Below, one piece after another: positions 61,101-64,000 of a DNA stretch of 64,000 nt (its first letter is position 1; each line of letters starts with the position of its first letter). The DNA comes from DATKPA01 sp051955985 (GTDB lineage: Bacteria; Planctomycetota; Phycisphaerae; WQYP01): positions 1 through 64,000 of the forward strand of contig JBQCGD010000101.1 in the NCBI GenBank assembly GCA_051955985.1. The letters are read 5' to 3'. The position numbers and the translations under genes are program-made. Below the pieces are notes generated by a model that saw only the letters and a program-made list of their open reading frames with translations, was not told the DNA's origin and ran no database searches.

Positions 61101-64000
61101 ATCACTGCGACAAATGGAGCAAACGTATTTATCGCGGCAAATTCTGGTGCCACATTTACAAACCAAGGCGTGCTGGAAGTCGGTGGCGGGTCGAACCTTG
61201 ACCTGCGTCAGACGAATATTGTGGCAATGGGATTCGGCATTTCTGGCGGTGATATCGAGGTGGACTCAATTGCGCTAACGGGCGGAGAAATCCGCGCGGC
61301 GCCTGCTGGCACCCAGAATTACCGACTTGAAGGTACGGTCTCTCCTGAAATCACGCTTGTTTCGGGAGTTGACGGCGCGCAAACCTTTTCCATGGACTTT
61401 GCGAGAGGCCTGGCGTCGGACACGACGTACGACCTTCAAGTTGAAAAACGAGATATTGGGGGCGGGAAACTCCTCTTTGACATCCCGACAGTGTCGACGC
61501 TTGATCTTCCAACTGGAGGGGGAGGCGGCGGTGGCGGCGGTGGCGGCGGCGGTATTTCACCTTCGGGCCAAGGCAATGATTACAGTGTTCCTGCGATTCC
61601 CGGATTAACTCCCGGAGCCCAGGACGAAAATGCCGACTCACCTGAAGTGGCGTTGAAAAAGGCACTAGCGGGACGTGTGCCGATGGGGGATGGCGTAGAC
61701 CACGATTCCAGTGGGAACTTCTATGTGTGGCATTACAACGTCTTCAATCTCGGCGACGGAATACATAAATATACGACCGAAGTTATCGACGCAATGCCCG
61801 AGGGCTCTTACACCAATGGCACGGTGACGCGATTCGTAGCGACTCCAGAACTCCTTGCGGCATTGCCCCTCCTCAATGCAATGGATGCGGCGCAGAATGC
61901 GGAAAACCCTAACGAACTTGGCCGGTACTTCCCGAAGGACAGTACGACTGACCCAATCAACTACGCAACAGGCCAGATTATTTACGGGGCATCCGACCTT
62001 GAGTCGAATGGATTCGGGGCGCCTTTTGGACAAACCCGAAGCTGGGTCGGCGACGATCAGTATGGATTGCCATATTCAAATGGGAACGGTTGGGCGAGTG
62101 CCACTGTTCCCTCGTTGGTCCAAATGAACGGATCGGATAGCGTCGGCGTAATCATCTCCGCATCTGACATTCGGCAATTCAATAATGTCAGCGGAAGCTA
62201 CGTCGCGGCTTCATCTATCCAGGATTCTCTGGTGGATTCAAGCGGCTTTTACACGTTCACCACGTCCGCCGGCGACGTGATCAAATTTTATGATTTCAGT
62301 GGATCGACACCCGCAGGCCGCGCTGGAAGCTTCTACAGCATGACGACAGCGGGCGGGGCTTACACGTATGTTTACAACTGGACAACCGGCGGGAAAATTC
62401 AGGAAATCCGGCGACAGGACACTTCTTCTTCCGATCAAGAATCGTGGGTGTACACCTATCTTCCCGATTCCGATCTCAACCCGGGGCTGATTTCCAATAT
62501 CCTTCTGCGTCGAATGGGCATGTCTGGTTGGCAGAACGTCCAGCAAGTCGCATACGGATACTACGATGGTTCGGATTCGTCCAACGGCAATTTGGGGGAC
62601 CTTCGCACAGCGACTATTGAAGACGCAAACGGAAATGCCATTGATACCACCTATTACCGCTATTACACCTCAGATAGCAGCACAGGGTACACAAACGCGT
62701 TGAAATTCATCGTCAATTCGCAAGGCTTTGCAAGACTTGCGGACCCCTTCAACGCCTCGGACAGCACGCTCGCTCAGTACGCAGCTCAATATTTTGAATA
62801 TGATTCTCAGCATCGTGTTTCAAAGCATGTAGTTCAGGGTATGGGAAGCTCCGCCAGCGGGGGCGATGGCACTTACACTTACAGTTACTCGCTTAGCAAT
62901 AACACGATTGGAACCAATTCATGGACATTCAGCACAACGGAAAATCTTCCAAACGGTAGTCAGAATATTGTGTATGCAAATTACCTTGGCGAAGTGATGC
63001 TCAAGGTGCTTGTTGATGCCAGCGACCCGGTAAATCCAAGCCTGAACGGAATGCAGTGGATTACGTTCTGGGAGTACGATTCCGCTGGGCGCGAGATTCT
63101 GATGGCGACCCCGTCCGCCGTTACCGGGTACGACCCCTCGAAGGCAGACCTACTTAACAAGGTGGGCGGTAATTATACCTATCTGTCTGATCATTCGGGA
63201 TTGATTCAAACGACGGATTATTACTCAAACACCACGGCCTCCGATCTTTCGGGTGGAAGCGCCCTCGGTTATTGGGAGGATCATGCCCAACAGCAGGGCG
63301 AATTGGGGACACTCACGATCATCGACAAGCAGGACTATATTTCGCGCACCGTCGGAAGCAACCAAGTCTTCGCTGTTAACAGCTACACAAGTTATAGCGG
63401 AAGCGGGGGACTTGGCGCGCGGACGACAACCTATGACTATTCGTGGTATCCCTCTTCGCTTCAGATGCAACAGAAGACGGCTCACTTACCGGTGGTTTCA
63501 ACGTCGCAGAACGGCCCCGGCAGCCTCATTGCCGATTCGACCATCACGGTTTACGACAAATATGGCCGGGCAATCTGGAATGAGGATCCGAACGGCTATT
63601 TAAGCTATACCGCGTATGACGACGGGACCGGCGCAGTAACGATGAGTGTTACAGACGCTGATCCAAGTGCGATATCATCAGCACCTGTGGCTGCCCCTTC
63701 GCGCGCGGCTAACAATCAGACGCTCGCTTCGCCCAACCCATCCATCACTATCTTTGCGGTCGACGGCTTGGGACGAACGACGAAAACCACTGACCCGAAC
63801 GGAAACGTCACGTATGTAGTCTATGACGATGTCGATCACGAAATCCGTACCTACGCGGGTTGGAATTCTGCTACAAATCAACCGTCCTTACCAGTCTCTG
63901 TTGTGCGTTTGGATTGGGCCGATGGGTACACAGAAACCCTCACCTATACGTGGTCAGGGGCGGGCGGATTGCCGGTTGACGCCGATGGAAACCCCACGGG
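58170..64000 (+). CDS. giant exported beta-helix/RHS-repeat protein (3' end outside window)
   Basis: The frame is open from the ATG at 58170 to the window edge, at least 1943 residues. The N-terminus is basic, then has MESLETRQLMSAVSW, like the LEPR-XLL motif of planctomycete surface proteins. Residues about 55-1080 are beta-helix repeats in G-x-N-x-T style with two near-identical units of about 245 residues (nt about 58500-59230 and 59235-59960; for example TGGTLDGVTL and TGGTLDGVTI). A run of 13 Gly (nt 61514-61552) leads to an RHS/YD region (about 1160 on; YDKYGRAIWNEDPNGY, DGLGRTTKTTDPNGNVTYVVYDDV). GGAGG precedes the start. Such proteins act in surface contact or contact-dependent toxins; the C-terminal toxin, if any, is outside. 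Confidence 0.82.
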   Translation, partial: MKALSLLRGYFARTLEAGLRVGLRGRKRNSRSALQLAIMESLETRQLMSAVSWVSSTGGNWSTASNWSSGVVPTSADDVTVAVSDGGAITINTSVAVKSLTMSTSISVINGGQLTDSGGVTFASASNLTLGNSSTSGTLSFTANQTISGTGNVVLANSNSELTDNLGLTIGANVTITGGGWLGNGPGSPGGPITNQGTISPVGQLIINANLTNAGSVSIGASDTLWMWNGNWTNTGIITQAGSGSFFRMGGNWQNSGTITATAGTMWIEGNITTSSFTAGVGTFSANGAQLSLTNNAVLDNSGANLAIGGPNATLTGALTLSTGTIKGGLINGSANGLILTGGTLDGVTLNVGEQVLGSVNVNDGLTVNANITLGNSSTNGTLFFNGNQSLNGNGTITFLNGNSALADTAGLTIAANVTVTGSGWIGNIPSASPGGPVFNFGTITGSNGTIFIEANLTNNGSISATGTAKLWMRVGNWSNSGNITINSSGATFQTGGNWQNYGNVTASAGSVSIDGNITTNSFTEGVGTFNATGASVGISAVLDNSGSNLTLGGSNATFAGSLTLQNGTIKGGTINGAANALSVTGGTLDGVTINADEQILANVNVANGLTLNSNLALGNSSTASTLSFSSAETIAGVGTITILNGGLSNSFGLTISSNVTVHGKGTISGSATSPIVNQGTVISDASSGSLIINYINNSGTIEQNNAGSSLIIQSSLINSGTVQVNSGNLTLQGSATTSGTLAINGGALNLQATFSGGFGSITRPTTTAGSLNFSGSADLGGGTLWLGDTSLGGAGSWNMTGGTIQNGAISSKSMGTWLNLQGGNLSNIVLNSDASYVGAGGMRFQGNCALNGDLTINGTGTTSYAALIVDSSTLAGTGHITLQGKSEIVTELTGNVTIGAGITINGLGIVSGQFINKGTVTADLGQIALAIADNKGTINNSGSGSLFFSGTWLNEGTIAVDHGNLSIDTGATNSGSITATNGANVFIAANSGATFTNQGVLEVGGGSNLDLRQTNIVAMGFGISGGDIEVDSIALTGGEIRAAPAGTQNYRLEGTVSPEITLVSGVDGAQTFSMDFARGLASDTTYDLQVEKRDIGGGKLLFDIPTVSTLDLPTGGGGGGGGGGGGGISPSGQGNDYSVPAIPGLTPGAQDENADSPEVALKKALAGRVPMGDGVDHDSSGNFYVWHYNVFNLGDGIHKYTTEVIDAMPEGSYTNGTVTRFVATPELLAALPLLNAMDAAQNAENPNELGRYFPKDSTTDPINYATGQIIYGASDLESNGFGAPFGQTRSWVGDDQYGLPYSNGNGWASATVPSLVQMNGSDSVGVIISASDIRQFNNVSGSYVAASSIQDSLVDSSGFYTFTTSAGDVIKFYDFSGSTPAGRAGSFYSMTTAGGAYTYVYNWTTGGKIQEIRRQDTSSSDQESWVYTYLPDSDLNPGLISNILLRRMGMSGWQNVQQVAYGYYDGSDSSNGNLGDLRTATIEDANGNAIDTTYYRYYTSDSSTGYTNALKFIVNSQGFARLADPFNASDSTLAQYAAQYFEYDSQHRVSKHVVQGMGSSASGGDGTYTYSYSLSNNTIGTNSWTFSTTENLPNGSQNIVYANYLGEVMLKVLVDASDPVNPSLNGMQWITFWEYDSAGREILMATPSAVTGYDPSKADLLNKVGGNYTYLSDHSGLIQTTDYYSNTTASDLSGGSALGYWEDHAQQQGELGTLTIIDKQDYISRTVGSNQVFAVNSYTSYSGSGGLGARTTTYDYSWYPSSLQMQQKTAHLPVVSTSQNGPGSLIADSTITVYDKYGRAIWNEDPNGYLSYTAYDDGTGAVTMSVTDADPSAISSAPVAAPSRAANNQTLASPNPSITIFAVDGLGRTTKTTDPNGNVTYVVYDDVDHEIRTYAGWNSATNQPSLPVSVVRLDWADGYTETLTYTWSGAGGLPVDADGNPT

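Overview
The window reads as a chromosome segment of a high-GC member of the Planctomycetota, most like class Phycisphaerae. This is inference from style: many small dispersed palindromes, a REP-associated transposase, pseudopilins with LamG domains, glycan-active enzymes, and a giant surface protein whose N-terminus carries an 'LETRQLMS' motif like the planctomycete LEPR-XLL motif. No rRNA or other taxonomic marker is present.

Bases 1-32,960 look like core chromosome. In order they hold a REP-type transposase with its flanking repeats; an enolase-superfamily sugar-acid dehydratase; a processive GT2 glycan synthase; a HIT hydrolase; a TolB/FlgO-like exported protein; a lipoprotein; four pseudopilins; leuD; an EmrAB/TolC-type efflux operon with a divergent TetR regulator and a well-placed operator; a complete NAD salvage operon (pncB, nadE, Nudix/NrtR-like regulator, deoxyribosyltransferase-fold protein, pncA) behind two perfect 15-bp palindromes; a pectin acetylesterase and a GH43 glycosidase; a retron-type reverse transcriptase with a structured 410-bp leader; pepF; and argB-argF. 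The + strand is G-rich up to about 16 kb and C-rich from about 17 kb to 33 kb whatever the gene direction, as expected near a replication terminus.

At 32,965 lies a tRNA-Val(TAC). A tyrosine integrase gene ends inside its 3' half, marking the left end of an integrated element with lower GC and different codon use. No right attachment site was seen, so the element probably runs past the last defence gene or out of the window. Its first block, all on the minus strand, has integrase, excisionase-like protein, two small unknowns, a lidless Hsp70, a GrpE-like partner, a small acidic protein and a radical SAM protein whose iron-sulfur motif is interrupted by a 151-residue mini-intein. Then come a leucine-rich-repeat protein and a divergent sigma factor/unknown/TPR-CHAT protease module, a Gabija-like OLD nuclease plus UvrD helicase pair followed by a HEPN protein, and a seven-gene operon at 51,633-57,490.

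That last operon is the best candidate for an undescribed system. It encodes an acyl-carrier-protein-like protein, an XRE repressor, an ImmA/IrrE protease, a divergent thymidylate-synthase homologue, a thymidylate-kinase domain fused to a helical domain like that of phage 5-hydroxymethyluracil DNA kinases, a second ThyA-family protein that keeps the dUMP-specific Asn, and a membrane-anchored dCTP-deaminase/dUTPase-fold protein that lacks the deaminase Glu. Together they suggest thymine hypermodification or nucleotide-based defence under protease-relieved repression. The window ends inside a giant beta-helix/RHS surface protein gene.
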